From CAVRJC01 sp963721435 (GTDB taxonomy: Bacteria > Actinomycetota > Acidimicrobiia > IMCC26256 > DASPTH01), in assembly GCA_963721435.1 (NCBI GenBank), contig CAVRJC010000005.1, forward strand, positions 186,001 to 250,000: 64,000 nucleotides of DNA, read 5' to 3'. Each line of letters starts with the position of its first letter. The stretch's first letter is position 1. The notes below the pieces were generated by a model that saw only the letters and a program-made list of their open reading frames with translations, made no database searches and was not told the origin of the DNA. The position numbers and the translations under genes are program-made. Below, one piece after another: positions 1 to 8,867 of the stretch.

Positions 1-801
1 CAACTGCAAGCGCATGGGCCGGCAAGCGAGCACGCCACCATCGAGCACGTCAACCGCCTGTTCACGGGGCTGGTCTCCGTGGCGGTGATCATCGCCGTGC
101 TCGGCAGCTTGGTGCGCGTACCCCGCCGGCGCGACCTCGTGTGGCTCTCACTCGGGCTCGTTGCCGGCGTGTTCGCCCAGGCGGTCCTCGGCCAACTCAC
201 GGTCGAGTTCGATCTCAAGCCGCAGTTCGTGATGGCCCACTTCCTCGTTTCGATCCTGCTGCTGACCAACGCCCTTGTTCTCGTGCGGCGCGCGGGCCAA
301 CCCGACGGGCCCGCACATCCAGTCGTGAGCCGACGCACGGTGATCCTCGGTCGCGTGCTCGTCGCACTCGTCGCCGTCGTGCTCTTCACGGGCACGATCG
401 TCACCGGGACGGGCCCCCACAGCGGCGGCGGCACACGCGACAACGTCGCACGCCTCGACTTCCGCCTGGAGAGCGTCGCGCGCGTCCACGGCACGCTGGT
501 GATGATCTTTCTTGCTGCGGTGTTGCTCATGTTGTGGCTGGTGCGACACGACCGCGCACCGCGTCACGTGCGCACCTGGGTGACCGTCCTGCTGGTGGTC
601 CTCGTCGCGCAGGCCGGCATCGGTTACTGGCAGTACTTCACCGACATCCCCGCGCTGCTCGTCGGCGTGCATGTGGCGGGCGCGACAGGAGTGTTCGCGG
701 CGACGCTCGGCCTGTACCTGTCGATGTTCGAACGGGAGGCTCGGACGGTCACTCCCACCGCGCCCGTCTCACCTCCGGAGGGCGTGCTCGCGGCGTCGTG
801 A
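1..801 (+). CDS. ctaA: Heme A synthase, CtaA/COX15 family (5' partial)
   Basis: Membrane enzyme that oxidises a methyl group of heme O to the formyl of heme A for cytochrome c oxidase. The frame is open from base 1, so the start lies upstream of the window. About seven hydrophobic helices are visible, with His residues in EHVNRLFTG, MAHF, RVHGT and GVHVAG that fit heme-ligand and catalytic positions, and a GTGPHSGG loop typical of the family. The partner enzyme ctaB lies about 11 kb downstream on the other strand. Family assignment is firm; the N-terminal helix is missing only because the window begins here. Confidence 0.88.
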   Translation, partial: QLQAHGPASEHATIEHVNRLFTGLVSVAVIIAVLGSLVRVPRRRDLVWLSLGLVAGVFAQAVLGQLTVEFDLKPQFVMAHFLVSILLLTNALVLVRRAGQPDGPAHPVVSRRTVILGRVLVALVAVVLFTGTIVTGTGPHSGGGTRDNVARLDFRLESVARVHGTLVMIFLAAVLLMLWLVRHDRAPRHVRTWVTVLLVVLVAQAGIGYWQYFTDIPALLVGVHVAGATGVFAATLGLYLSMFEREARTVTPTAPVSPPEGVLAAS

Positions 802-804
802 GCG

Positions 805-1302
805 GTGTGCGAGGCTCCTTCGGTGCCGACGCCGTTCCGCTTCGATCGCGGCTGGGACTTCGCGGTCACGCCCGAGCAGCTGTGGACGACGTTCGAGCAG
901 ACCGACCGGTACCGCGAATGGTGGCCCTGGCTCAAGGACCTGCGCCTCGCTGGTGCCGATGCCGGGGGCGGCGCGGCATTCCAACCGGGCTCGCAGGCGA
1001 CGGTCGTCATCCAGGCGCCGTTGCCGTACCAGCTGCACTGCGTCGTGCACATCCACGAAGCCGAGGCCGCGCGCCGGCTCGTCGCGCACGTGACCGGCGA
1101 TCTGCAAGGGCCGGCGCGGCTCGAGCTCAGCCCGACCGCGACGGGGACGAGCGCGCGCATGGCATGGACACTCGACGTGCAGTCGTCGTTGCTCCGGCCG
1201 CTCGCGACGATCGCGCGGCCCGCGCTGGCGTGGGCCCACGACCGGATCGTCGAACGCGGGCTCGTGCAGTTCGAGTCGCACGCCCTCGACGGGACGCGGT
1301 GA
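805..1302 (+). CDS. SRPBCC (START/Bet v1-like) family protein
   Basis: 165 aa with the beginning of a polyketide-cyclase/START-type fold (FRFDRGWDFAVTPEQLWTTF, then a WWPWLKDL segment). Such proteins bind small hydrophobic ligands in a helix-grip cavity; the ligand cannot be told from sequence. It starts 3 nt after the ctaA stop, so it is probably cotranscribed with it. A GTG start at 805 is used; an internal GTG at 823 is also possible. No signal peptide or membrane helix is seen. Confidence 0.7.
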   Translation: MCEAPSVPTPFRFDRGWDFAVTPEQLWTTFEQTDRYREWWPWLKDLRLAGADAGGGAAFQPGSQATVVIQAPLPYQLHCVVHIHEAEAARRLVAHVTGDLQGPARLELSPTATGTSARMAWTLDVQSSLLRPLATIARPALAWAHDRIVERGLVQFESHALDGTR

Positions 1303-1306
1303 CGGT

Positions 1307-2242
1307 CTAGCTGACCGCGGGAACCGCGCGGGCGGCCGCGAGGCGGTCCGACATCCGCTTGGCCGCGACACCGACGCGCTCGATGTAGACCATGAGGCGG
1401 TCGCGGGCCTGCTCGCCTGCGGCCTTGAGGTTCTGGAGGTGGTCGATCCGCCAGTGCTTGAAGATCACCGGCACGAGGATCTGGTCGTGATACGAGGAGA
1501 AGTCGTAGATGCCGGCGTTGGCGATCAGACGCGCGTGGCGCTTGAAGTCGGGGACACCGATGCCGGGCATCGCGAACGTACGCACCTGGCGCTCGATCGC
1601 CGCGACCACCGTCGACGGGTCGAGCTCGAGCGCGGCGGACGAGACCTCGCGGTAGAAGATGTGGTGCAGGTTCTCGTCGGCGGCGACGCGGCGCATGATC
1701 GCCTTGCCCACGGGGTCTTCCAGGATCTCTCCCGTGTTGCGGTGCGCGATCCGCGTCGCGAGCTCCTGCAGGGTGACGTAGACGATGCCGTCGGCAAGGC
1801 TCGGCGGATCCGGCACGATGCCGGTGGAGACCTGCACCATGCGCGCCCGCTCGAGCTCGCGGAGATCGATGGAGCGGGTGACCGACAGGTAGTCGCGGAT
1901 CACGATCGCGTGACGACCTTCCTCGGCCGTCCACCGACGGTTCCACTGGCCCCAGGGGTCGTCGGAACCGAAGCGTGACGCGATGCTGTGGAAGTAGTGC
2001 GGCAGGTTGTCCTCGGTCAGGAGGTTCAGCAGCAACGCACTGCGCGCGGCTTCCGAGAGGTTCGCCTCGGCCGGGTCGAACGCTTCGCCTTCGGCGAAGT
2101 CGCGACCGCGGCTCCACGGCACCATCTCGTGCGGGAACCACTCCTTGGCGGCACCGACGTGACGTGCGTACTGCTCCTCCGCAACGGGAGCCAATTCGCT
2201 CAGGAAGCCGGCGTCGTCCACGGGTGAAACGGTACTCGCCAC
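1307..2242 (-). CDS. Acyl-ACP desaturase (ferritin-like di-iron, DesA type)
   Basis: 311 aa. Soluble di-iron enzyme that would introduce a double bond into an acyl-ACP chain using O2 and reduced ferredoxin. Seen directly: a helix with the first carboxylate (LLTEDNLPHYF), then EEGRHA and DENLHH, the two ExxH-type iron-ligand motifs of plant-like stearoyl-ACP desaturases. The GTG start at 2242 has a GGAG ribosome site just upstream. It ends 5 bp from the SRPBCC gene on the opposite strand. A small single-cluster ferredoxin at 33.3 kb is a conceivable electron donor, which is inference only. Confidence 0.85.
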   Translation of the reverse strand: MASTVSPVDDAGFLSELAPVAEEQYARHVGAAKEWFPHEMVPWSRGRDFAEGEAFDPAEANLSEAARSALLLNLLTEDNLPHYFHSIASRFGSDDPWGQWNRRWTAEEGRHAIVIRDYLSVTRSIDLRELERARMVQVSTGIVPDPPSLADGIVYVTLQELATRIAHRNTGEILEDPVGKAIMRRVAADENLHHIFYREVSSAALELDPSTVVAAIERQVRTFAMPGIGVPDFKRHARLIANAGIYDFSSYHDQILVPVIFKHWRIDHLQNLKAAGEQARDRLMVYIERVGVAAKRMSDRLAAARAVPAVS

Positions 2243-2288
2243 GGCTCCGTGTCGCGGGATCAGCCTGCGGGAGCAAGGTACCGACGCG

Positions 2289-2294
2289 TAGGGT
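2289..2294 (+). promoter_or_regulatory. -10 hexamer TAGGGT of leaderless exonuclease gene
   Basis: TAGGGT lies 9 nt before the ATG at 2304 and no ribosome site is present, which fits a leaderless transcript. Confidence 0.45.
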
Positions 2295-2303
2295 TCGCGG
2301 CCG

Positions 2304-3179
2304 ATGGAGACGCACCTCGTCGACGGGACCTACGAGCTCTTTCGCCATCACTTCGCGGTGCCGTCGCACACCGACCCGACGGGTATGGAGGTCGCCGCCG
2401 TCCGCGGCGTGCTCGGTTCGATGCTCGCGCTGCTCGAATCCGGCGCCACCCACGTGGGTGTGGCCACCGACCAGGTCGTCGAGTCGTTCCGCAACGACCT
2501 CTGGATCGGCTACAAGTCGAGCGAGGGGATGGAACCGGTGCTCCTCACGCAGTTCCCGCTCCTGGAGGACGCCCTGCGCGCGCTCGGCGTCCCCGTGTGG
2601 GCGATGGTCGAGTACGAGGCCGACGACGCGCTCGCGTCGGCGGCGCGGGTCTCCCGTGAGGATCCCCGCGTCGAACGGGCCTTCATCTGCACACCCGACA
2701 AGGACCTCGGGCAGTGCGTGGTGGATCCCGTCGTCGTGCAGCTCGACCGACGCCAGGAGCGAGTGATCGACGAAGCGGGCGTGCGGGAGAAGTTCGGTGT
2801 GGCGCCGTCGTCGATCCCCGACTACCTCGCGCTGGTCGGCGACACCGCCGACGGCTTCCCCGGCCTACCCGGCTGGGGAGCGAAGTCGGCGGGCATGGTG
2901 CTGGCGAGGTACGAGCACATCGACCAGATCCCCGACGACGTCGCCGAGTGGGACGTGCAGCCGCGCGGAGCGGCCAAGCTCGCGGCCACGCTCGCCGCGG
3001 CACGCGACGCGGCCAACCTGTTCCTCGACCTCGCGACGCTGCGCACCGATGCCGATGTGGGGGGGGTCGACGACTGGGAGTGGCGCGGGCCTGCGCCGGA
3101 GCTCGAGGAGTGGGCCGCCCGGCTGGGTGCTCCCGGATTCGTCACGCGCGCACATCGCCTGAGAGGGAAACGGAGCTGA
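2304..3179 (+). CDS. 5'-3' exonuclease (Pol I N-terminal / flap-endonuclease type)
   Basis: 291 aa stand-alone 5' nuclease related to the N-terminal domain of DNA polymerase I. Acidic metal-binding residues are seen in LVDGTYELF (first Asp), EYEADDALA, TPDKDLGQ and LVGDTADGFPGLPGWG (helix-hairpin-helix region). It would remove 5' flaps or RNA primers. The ATG at 2304 is preceded by a -10-like TAGGGT rather than a ribosome site. The alpha/beta hydrolase gene starts 2 nt downstream. Actinobacteria often carry such a free-standing exonuclease besides PolA. Confidence 0.85.
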   Translation: METHLVDGTYELFRHHFAVPSHTDPTGMEVAAVRGVLGSMLALLESGATHVGVATDQVVESFRNDLWIGYKSSEGMEPVLLTQFPLLEDALRALGVPVWAMVEYEADDALASAARVSREDPRVERAFICTPDKDLGQCVVDPVVVQLDRRQERVIDEAGVREKFGVAPSSIPDYLALVGDTADGFPGLPGWGAKSAGMVLARYEHIDQIPDDVAEWDVQPRGAAKLAATLAAARDAANLFLDLATLRTDADVGGVDDWEWRGPAPELEEWAARLGAPGFVTRAHRLRGKRS

Positions 3180-3181
3180 CC

Positions 3182-4021
3182 ATGGAGCACATCGATCTCG
3201 TGGTGGGGGAGTACACGTTCACCGCGCTCGCCGACGGTCCCGTCGACGGTGAGCTCGTGCTGTTGCTGCACGGGTTCCCGGAGACGTCGTACGAATGGCG
3301 GGCGCAGATCCCGGTGCTGGCCGCGGCGGGCTATCGCGTCGTGGCGCCCGATCAGCGCGGGTACGCCGTCGGCGCGCGGCCGGCGAAGGTCGACGACTTC
3401 GGGATCCTGACGCTCGTCGGTGACGCCGTCGGTTTCGTCGACGCGCTCGGCGCATCCACGTGCCATCTGGTCGGCCACGACTGGGGTGGGGCGGTGGCAT
3501 GGGTCTTCGCGGTGACGCACCCGGACCGCTTGCGCACGATGACCTCGGTCTCCACCCCTCACCCGACACCGTTCGGGAAGTCGATCCGCGAGGGCGAGCA
3601 GAAGGAGAAGTCGGCCTACATGGACGTCTTCCGGGCGGAGGGCGCCGAGGACCTCTTCCTCGCCGAGGAGGGTGCGATGATGCGCTCGGCGCTGGCCTCG
3701 TTCGGCATGCACGACACGGAACCCGTCGACGAGTACTACCGGGTGCTGAGCCAGCCGGGGGCGATGACCGGTGCGTTGAACTGGTACCGCGCGAACGACT
3801 TCAGCGGCGGTGGCGTCGAGCTGCCGCCGGTGACGGTTCCCACGATGTACGTGTGGTCCACCGACGACCAGGCCCTCGGGAGGGAGGCCGCCGAGGCCAC
3901 CGCACACTGGGTCGAGGGCCCGTACCGCTTCGAGGTGCTCGAAGGCGTGAGCCACTGGGTGCCCGAAGAGGTGCCCGACGTGCTCAACGCGCTCCTGCTC
4001 GACCACTTCGCGAGCGTCTGA
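3182..4021 (+). CDS. Alpha/beta hydrolase, epoxide hydrolase-like
   Basis: 279 aa. The oxyanion-hole motif HGFPE and the nucleophile elbow GHDWGG carry Asp, not Ser, as nucleophile, as in epoxide hydrolases and haloalkane dehalogenases. The late His is in VSHWVPEE. Two cap-domain Tyr residues expected in epoxide hydrolases may be in DEYYRVL. The substrate cannot be inferred. The ATG at 3182 lies 2 nt after the exonuclease stop, so they probably share a transcript, although no functional link is obvious. Confidence 0.8.
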   Translation: MEHIDLVVGEYTFTALADGPVDGELVLLLHGFPETSYEWRAQIPVLAAAGYRVVAPDQRGYAVGARPAKVDDFGILTLVGDAVGFVDALGASTCHLVGHDWGGAVAWVFAVTHPDRLRTMTSVSTPHPTPFGKSIREGEQKEKSAYMDVFRAEGAEDLFLAEEGAMMRSALASFGMHDTEPVDEYYRVLSQPGAMTGALNWYRANDFSGGGVELPPVTVPTMYVWSTDDQALGREAAEATAHWVEGPYRFEVLEGVSHWVPEEVPDVLNALLLDHFASV

Positions 4022-4116
4022 CGGGGGCAACCGGGCGCGTTTGCGCAGGTCAGGGGCAATCCGCATAACTGTCACACCCCCCGTTTACCGTCGAACCCGT
4101 CCCCGAGTCGTGGAGC

Positions 4117-5346
4117 GTGGTGTCGATGGAGACCCTGGTGGTCGTCCTGGTGGTGGTGGCGCTGGTCGCCGGCGGTGTGCTGTTCGGTCGGCTGCTCGCG
4201 CGGCGTGGCGCGCCGGTGCCCGCCCCGGTGGTGGAGCCCGCGCCGGCCCCGGTGCCCGTCGAAGAGGTCCTGCGCGAATTCGAGGTGCGGGCGGCCCAGG
4301 ATCGCGCCACGCTCGCGGCGGCCACCGAGGCCGCGGTCGCGCAACTCGTCCGCACCAACCAGGAGATGCTGGCCGCCGAGCGCCGACTCGGCACCCAGGA
4401 GCTCGAGGGCAAGAAGTCGCTGATCGACCAGGAGCTCCACGGCATGCGCGGCGACCTCGCCAAGCTCACCGGTCTCATCCACCAGGTCGAGGGCGAACGG
4501 CAGAAGCACACCGGGGAGCTCACGTCGCAGCTCCAGGAGGCCGGCCGTCACACGCAGATCCTCGCCGAGACCACCCAGTCCCTGCGCGAGGCGCTGTCGA
4601 GCACCACGGCGCGGGGTCAGTGGGGTGAGCGCATGGCCGAAGACGTGCTGCGACTCGCCGGCTTCGTCGACGGCGTCAACTACCGGAAGCGTCACGCGAT
4701 CGCAGGCTCGGGAGGAATCCCCGACTACACGTTCCTCCTGCCGCAGGGCCTCTCGCTGCACATGGACGTCAAGTTCCCCTTGAACAACTACATGCGCTAC
4801 CTCGACGCGACCTCCGACGTCGAGCGTGAGCGGTACCGCAAGGAGTTCCTCAAGGACGTGCGGCTCAGGCTCAAGGAGGTCACGAGCCGCGGGTACGGCG
4901 ACACCGGTGCGAGCACCATCGATTGCGTGCTGCTGTTCATCCCCAACGAGCAGGTCTACGGCTTCATCCACGAGCAGGACCACGCTCTCCTCGACGACGC
5001 GCTGCGCGACAAGGTCGTGTTCTGCTCGCCGCTCACGTTGTTCGCGGTGCTCGCGGTCATCCGCCAGGCGGTCGACAACTTCCGGCTGTCGCAGACCTCG
5101 CACGAGATCCTCGAGCTCCTCGGCGGGTTCCAGAAGCAGTGGGAGAAGTTCGTCGACCAGATGGACAAGGTCGGCCGTGGCCTCAAGTCGGCGGGCAACG
5201 CGTTCGACGAGCTCGAGGGCACGCGTCGGCGCGGCCTCGACCGCGAGCTCGACAAGATCGACGCCATGCGCCAGCGCCAGGCCGTCGACGCCGGAGACCC
5301 CGACGCCGAGCTGCCGCGCGTCATGCCGTTCGCGCTCGAAGCCTGA
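4117..5346 (+). CDS. rmuC: DNA recombination protein RmuC
   Basis: About 409 aa. RmuC proteins are membrane-anchored, nuclease-fold proteins that limit recombination at inverted repeats. The N-terminal 25 residues form one hydrophobic anchor (LVVVLVVVALVAGGVLFGRL), followed by a long Glu/Gln-rich coiled coil to about residue 160 and the conserved core with GQWGERMAEDVLR, DVKFPLNNY and VDNFRLSQ-type segments. The GTG at 4117 or the in-frame ATG at 4126 could be the start; neither has a convincing ribosome site. Confidence 0.88.
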   Translation: MVSMETLVVVLVVVALVAGGVLFGRLLARRGAPVPAPVVEPAPAPVPVEEVLREFEVRAAQDRATLAAATEAAVAQLVRTNQEMLAAERRLGTQELEGKKSLIDQELHGMRGDLAKLTGLIHQVEGERQKHTGELTSQLQEAGRHTQILAETTQSLREALSSTTARGQWGERMAEDVLRLAGFVDGVNYRKRHAIAGSGGIPDYTFLLPQGLSLHMDVKFPLNNYMRYLDATSDVERERYRKEFLKDVRLRLKEVTSRGYGDTGASTIDCVLLFIPNEQVYGFIHEQDHALLDDALRDKVVFCSPLTLFAVLAVIRQAVDNFRLSQTSHEILELLGGFQKQWEKFVDQMDKVGRGLKSAGNAFDELEGTRRRGLDRELDKIDAMRQRQAVDAGDPDAELPRVMPFALEA

Positions 5347-5388
5347 GAGGGCGCGCACCCTGCACGATTGGTGAACGGGCCGCGGCGG

Positions 5389-5394
5389 TACCCT
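5389..5394 (+). promoter_or_regulatory. -10 hexamer TACCCT of leaderless fxsA
   Basis: TACCCT is 7 nt upstream of the fxsA GTG start and no Shine-Dalgarno sequence is present. Confidence 0.5.
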
Positions 5395-5401
5395 GAACAG
5401 G

Positions 5402-5824
5402 GTGCTGCCGTTCGTCCTGCTGCTGATCCTCATCCCGTTCGTCGAGATCTACGCCTTCGTGCAGGTCGCGACGTGGATCGGCGTGCTGGACGCGTTGGGG
5501 TTGCTGCTCCTGATCTCACTGATCGGGGTGTGCATCGTGTGGAAGCAGGGCGCAAGTGCCTGGCGCCGCATCCGCAACGACCTCGCCACCGGCAAGGTGC
5601 CCGGCGCCACGCTCATCGACGGCGGGCTGATCTTCCTCGCCGGGGTGCTGCTGATCATCCCGGGCTATGTGTCCGACGCGTGCGGCCTGTTACTGCTCGT
5701 CCCGCCGGTGCGCGCAGGAGTGCGGGGGATGCTGCGTCGTCGCTACACGGTACGGGTGAGTGAATCCACGACCACGTGGTCGCCCGGCCGTCCGCCGCGC
5801 GATCCGCCTGCGATCGACGTGTAG
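5402..5824 (+). CDS. fxsA: FxsA family membrane protein
   Basis: 140 aa with the FxsA pattern: an N-terminal helix containing PFVEIYAF, a second helix (LGLLLLISLIGVCIVW), a short amphipathic linker with VPGATLIDGGLIFLAG, and a hydrophobic segment ending in IIPGYVSD. FxsA of E. coli modifies F-plasmid exclusion of phage T7; the ordinary cellular role is unknown. The GTG start at 5402 is 7 nt after a TACCCT hexamer. It converges with the tiny zinc-ribbon gene that follows. Confidence 0.85.
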   Translation: MLPFVLLLILIPFVEIYAFVQVATWIGVLDALGLLLLISLIGVCIVWKQGASAWRRIRNDLATGKVPGATLIDGGLIFLAGVLLIIPGYVSDACGLLLLVPPVRAGVRGMLRRRYTVRVSESTTTWSPGRPPRDPPAIDV

Positions 5825-5834
5825 CCGGCGACGG

Positions 5835-5981
5835 TCAGTCGCAGCAGGAGTCGCGCCATCCGCACGCGAGGCAGCGGTAGTGCGCGTGCTCGGGTTGCAT
5901 CTCGTTGCCGCAGTTCAGGCACGTGGTGGACAGATCACACGTGGGCGGCGCGGGAACGGACTCGACCGGTGCGGTTTCCAT
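5835..5981 (-). CDS. Small zinc-ribbon protein (48 aa)
   Basis: Short reading frame of 49 codons from ATG 5981 to TGA 5835. It encodes CLNCG and, 15 residues on, CLACGW, a classic treble CxxC zinc-ribbon spacing, with a further Cys pair (SCCD) at the C-terminus. The N-terminal part is Pro-rich and probably disordered. Function unknown; such mini-ribbons often bind RNA or a protein partner. It is divergent from nothing and converges on fxsA. Support is the coherent motif rather than homology. Confidence 0.55.
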   Translation of the reverse strand: METAPVESVPAPPTCDLSTTCLNCGNEMQPEHAHYRCLACGWRDSCCD

Positions 5982-6041
5982 GGGGGCCGACGGTAGCGAT
6001 GCGCACGGACCCGCGCGGACCGCGCGATGGTCGACGCGGGA

Positions 6042-6828
6042 TCAGGTGATGCGGAGCAGCTCGGGTGCGACGGGGCAGTCGATGCGCCGCGTGAGGTTGC
6101 CGGGCCGGTCGAGGCCGGTGGGCCCCGCGACCCGGTCGGCAACCTGCAGGTCGAGGAGCTCGAAGCCATGGTCCCCCGGGGGATCGAGCTGGCGCATCAT
6201 CACGTCGAAGAGGCGGTCGGGGAGCACGCGTCCGACGCCGGCGACCAACCACACGAGCGTGGTCGGGCGCGCGAGATCGGCGAGCAGATCGGTCGGTGCC
6301 AACGGTTGCGAGCGCGTGCGTCGGGCTGGCGGCGATCACCTCGGCCAGCACGTGTGACGGCTCGAGCGCCTGCGCTTCGGTCGGGTCGACGGGACGCGCG
6401 GTCGCGTCGCTCCGCGCGAGCCGGCGATGCCACGAGTCGTCGGCGCCCCAGCCGCGCACCGCGAGCACATCGAGGTCGGGTCGCGTGGCCAGTGCCTCGC
6501 CCGCGAGGTCGGGCCAGCCGAGTACCGCGATGGGCTCGTCGTGCGGGAATGGGAGCAGTGCCGCAAGGCGCGTCGGCGTGCGATCGGCGCGCACCAGCTC
6601 CTCGGCTTCCCACGCGGCTTCCGAGGTGTCCGGGGCGGCGAGCACCCGCGCGCACAGCCACCACAACGGACCGCATGCCGCGTGGTGGTGCAGCAGCCGG
6701 CGGCACGTGACCACCAGGCCTGCGGGGTCGTCGTCGAACTCGGCGAGGCAGTCGGCCGCCTCGGCCACGAGCGTGCGGTCGTCGGCGCCATGGCGGGCAA
6801 TCGCGCGCAGTCGCTCGAACGGCATCAT
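6042..6828 (-). CDS. Conserved actinobacterial protein, possibly eIF-2B-like fold (frame broken near 6298)
   Basis: The N-terminal part (from ATG 6828, preceded by GGTGAG) runs to about 6300. The rest continues in another frame and ends with PVAPELLRIT at 6042. Removing one G from the GG at 6298-6299 joins ALATV to APTDLLADLA and gives one protein of about 260 aa. The C-terminal part (LVWLVAGVGRVLPDRLFD, then DRVAGPTGL) recalls actinobacterial proteins annotated as translation-initiation-factor-2B-related; this is a weak recollection, not a demonstrated relationship. Function unknown. It is divergent from the prenyl synthase gene. Confidence 0.5.
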
Positions 6829-6879
6829 GGCAAGCTCACCGTAGCGACTGTCGGCGGGAGCCGTGCGAGTGCGCCCGCC

Positions 6880-6885
6880 TACCAT
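6880..6885 (+). promoter_or_regulatory. -10 hexamer TACCAT of leaderless prenyl synthase gene
   Basis: TACCAT lies 8 nt before the ATG at 6894 with no ribosome site between. Confidence 0.45.
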
Positions 6886-6893
6886 GCTCGGCA

Positions 6894-7985
6894 ATGCATC
6901 TGCGCGCGTCCACGCCGGGCATGGCCCTGCCGTCGAGCCTCGTCGAGATCGGCGATCGCACCGACGAGCGCATCCTCGCGATGCTCGACGGTGAGATCCT
7001 GCGCTGGACCGCGGTCGCGCCCGAGGTGGCGGAGCCTCTCACCACGCTGCGCGATCTGGTCGGCGCGGGCGGCAAGCGGCTCCGACCCGCGTTCTGCTAC
7101 TGGTCGTTCGTCGGCGCGGGCGGCGATCCCGATGATCCCGTGGTCGTCGACGTCGGCGCCGCACTCGAGCTGCTGCACACGTTCGCGCTCGTGCACGACG
7201 ATGTCATGGACGGCTCCGACACGCGGCGGGGGAACGCGGCGGTGCACCGGTCGTACATCGATCACCACGCCCGGCAGGTCGAGGCGCGCGGCGAAGCGCG
7301 ACGGTTCGGCGAGGGTGCCGCCATCCTGATCGGCGACTTCGCGTTCGTGTACGCCGACATCCTGTTCGCGTCCGCACCACCCGCGGCGCGTCCGGTGTTC
7401 GACGAGTTGCGGCTCGAGCTGTGCGTCGGCCAGTACCTCGACCTCGCCGGCATGGCCAACGGCCCACGCGCACGCGCACGCGCCGACGTCATCGAGCGCT
7501 ACAAGAGCGGGAAGTACACCGTCGAGCGCCCACTGCACCTCGGCGCGGCGCTCGCCGACCGCTTCGACTCGCTTGCCGACGGCCTGAGCTCGTTCGGCCT
7601 CCCGCTCGGCCACGCGTTCCAGATGCGGGACGACCTGCTCGGCGTGTTCGGCGATCCTTCCCTCACCGGGAAGCCGGTGGGCGATGACCTGCGCGAAGGC
7701 AAGCTCACACCGTTGATCGCGTTGGCCGTCACCGACGTCGGGCGAACCGGCTCCGCCGTCGACCTCGCGCTGCTCGACCGTCTCGGTGCCGCGGACCTCA
7801 CCGACGACGAGATCGCCGCGGTGCAGGACCTCCTCGTCGAGTCGGGGGCAGTCGCCGACGTCGAGGCCGCGATCGACAGCCAACTCACCGAGGCGCTGGC
7901 CGCGCTCGCGGCACTGCCGATCGCGACCGAAGCGCGCGTCGCGCTCGAGGAGATCGCGACGTTCGCTGCGTGGCGCGATCAGTGA
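6894..7985 (+). CDS. Polyprenyl (geranylgeranyl-type) diphosphate synthase
   Basis: 363 aa all-alpha trans-prenyltransferase that condenses isopentenyl units on an allylic diphosphate. First Asp-rich motif: VHDDVMDGSDTRRG; second: MRDDLLGVFGD, with the KPVGDDLREGK loop characteristic of IdsA/CrtE-type enzymes. Chain length cannot be fixed but C20 is the usual product of this group. The phytoene-synthase-like gene begins 7 nt downstream, so the pair would make and use a C20 or C15 diphosphate. The start is leaderless-like. Confidence 0.87.
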   Translation: MHLRASTPGMALPSSLVEIGDRTDERILAMLDGEILRWTAVAPEVAEPLTTLRDLVGAGGKRLRPAFCYWSFVGAGGDPDDPVVVDVGAALELLHTFALVHDDVMDGSDTRRGNAAVHRSYIDHHARQVEARGEARRFGEGAAILIGDFAFVYADILFASAPPAARPVFDELRLELCVGQYLDLAGMANGPRARARADVIERYKSGKYTVERPLHLGAALADRFDSLADGLSSFGLPLGHAFQMRDDLLGVFGDPSLTGKPVGDDLREGKLTPLIALAVTDVGRTGSAVDLALLDRLGAADLTDDEIAAVQDLLVESGAVADVEAAIDSQLTEALAALAALPIATEARVALEEIATFAAWRDQ

Positions 7986-7992
7986 TCCGCAC

Positions 7993-8856
7993 GTGACCAC
8001 GCTCGAAGCGTCGTACACACGGGCGAAGGAGCTGGCGCGGGCGTTCGGCACGTCGTACTACGCGGCCACGTACGCGCTCCCCAGGGTGAAGCGCCATCAC
8101 GTGCAGGCGCTCTACGGCTTCTGTCGCTATGCGGCCGACGTCGTCAGCGCGGTGCCGCGCACATCGGTGACCGGCCGGGAGCAGGCCATCAACGACCTCG
8201 GTGAGCAGCTGTTCGCGGACCTCGCCGCGGGGAGCTCGGACGACCTGGTACTGAAGGCCGTGGTGCACACGGCGCGCTCGTTCGATCTCGACCCGGACTG
8301 CTTCCGACGGTTCCTCCGCGCCATGACGAACAGCCTCACCGTCACGAGCTACGACACCTTTGACGATCTCCTCGACTACATGGACGGCTCCGCGGCGGTG
8401 ATCGGCGAGCTCCTGCTCCCGATCCTCGAGCCGAGCACCGACGCCGCGCTCGCACACGCGCGGGACTTCGCGATCGCGTGCCGACTCACCGAGTGCTGGT
8501 GCGATGTCGCCCGCGACCTCGACCGTGGCCGCGTCTACATCCCACAGGAGGACCTGCGGCGCTACGGCGCCGATCCCTGGCTCCGCCGCGTCACGCCGGA
8601 GTGGCGGGCGCTCATGGCGTTCCAGATCCGCCGCACGCACGAGTACTTCGACGCGGGCGACCGGATCGCGCCCGAGCTTCCTCCCAGTTCCGCGCGCTGC
8701 GTCCGCATGGTGCGCGACCTGCACGTCCAGATGCTCGATCGCATCGACCGTGTCGGGGCCGACGTGTTCACCACGCGCCCGAGCGTCCCGCGGTGGCGCA
8801 CAGCGGAGATCGTGGCGCGCCGCTCGCTACTGAGAAGCGCCGCGACCCCGCAGTAG
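7993..8856 (+). CDS. Phytoene/squalene synthase family protein with altered first Asp motif
   Basis: 287 aa, GTG start. The family joins two prenyl diphosphates head to head. The second Asp-rich motif is intact (CDVARDLDRGRVYIP). The first, normally of the form RYADEIVD, reads RYAADVVS here, so both outer Mg-binding aspartates are replaced (Ala and Ser). The codons GCG and AGC at about 8130-8148 are unambiguous. No desaturase or cyclase lies nearby. Either the enzyme uses other ligands or it is not a classical synthase. It immediately follows the prenyl synthase. Confidence 0.75.
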   Translation: MTTLEASYTRAKELARAFGTSYYAATYALPRVKRHHVQALYGFCRYAADVVSAVPRTSVTGREQAINDLGEQLFADLAAGSSDDLVLKAVVHTARSFDLDPDCFRRFLRAMTNSLTVTSYDTFDDLLDYMDGSAAVIGELLLPILEPSTDAALAHARDFAIACRLTECWCDVARDLDRGRVYIPQEDLRRYGADPWLRRVTPEWRALMAFQIRRTHEYFDAGDRIAPELPPSSARCVRMVRDLHVQMLDRIDRVGADVFTTRPSVPRWRTAEIVARRSLLRSAATPQ

Positions 8857-8859
8857 GCT
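8854..8859 (+). promoter_or_regulatory. -10 hexamer TAGGCT overlapping the upstream stop codon
   Basis: The TAG stop of the phytoene-synthase-like gene is also the first half of TAGGCT, 8 nt before the GTG of the ABC ATPase gene. This suggests an internal leaderless promoter. Confidence 0.45.
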
Positions 8860-8867
8860 CCGCCGCG

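Noticed and set aside
4072..5433. Long minus-strand open frame (453 codons) opposite rmuC
   Set aside because: Composition is a third-position shadow of a high-GC gene; rmuC on the other strand has clear family motifs.
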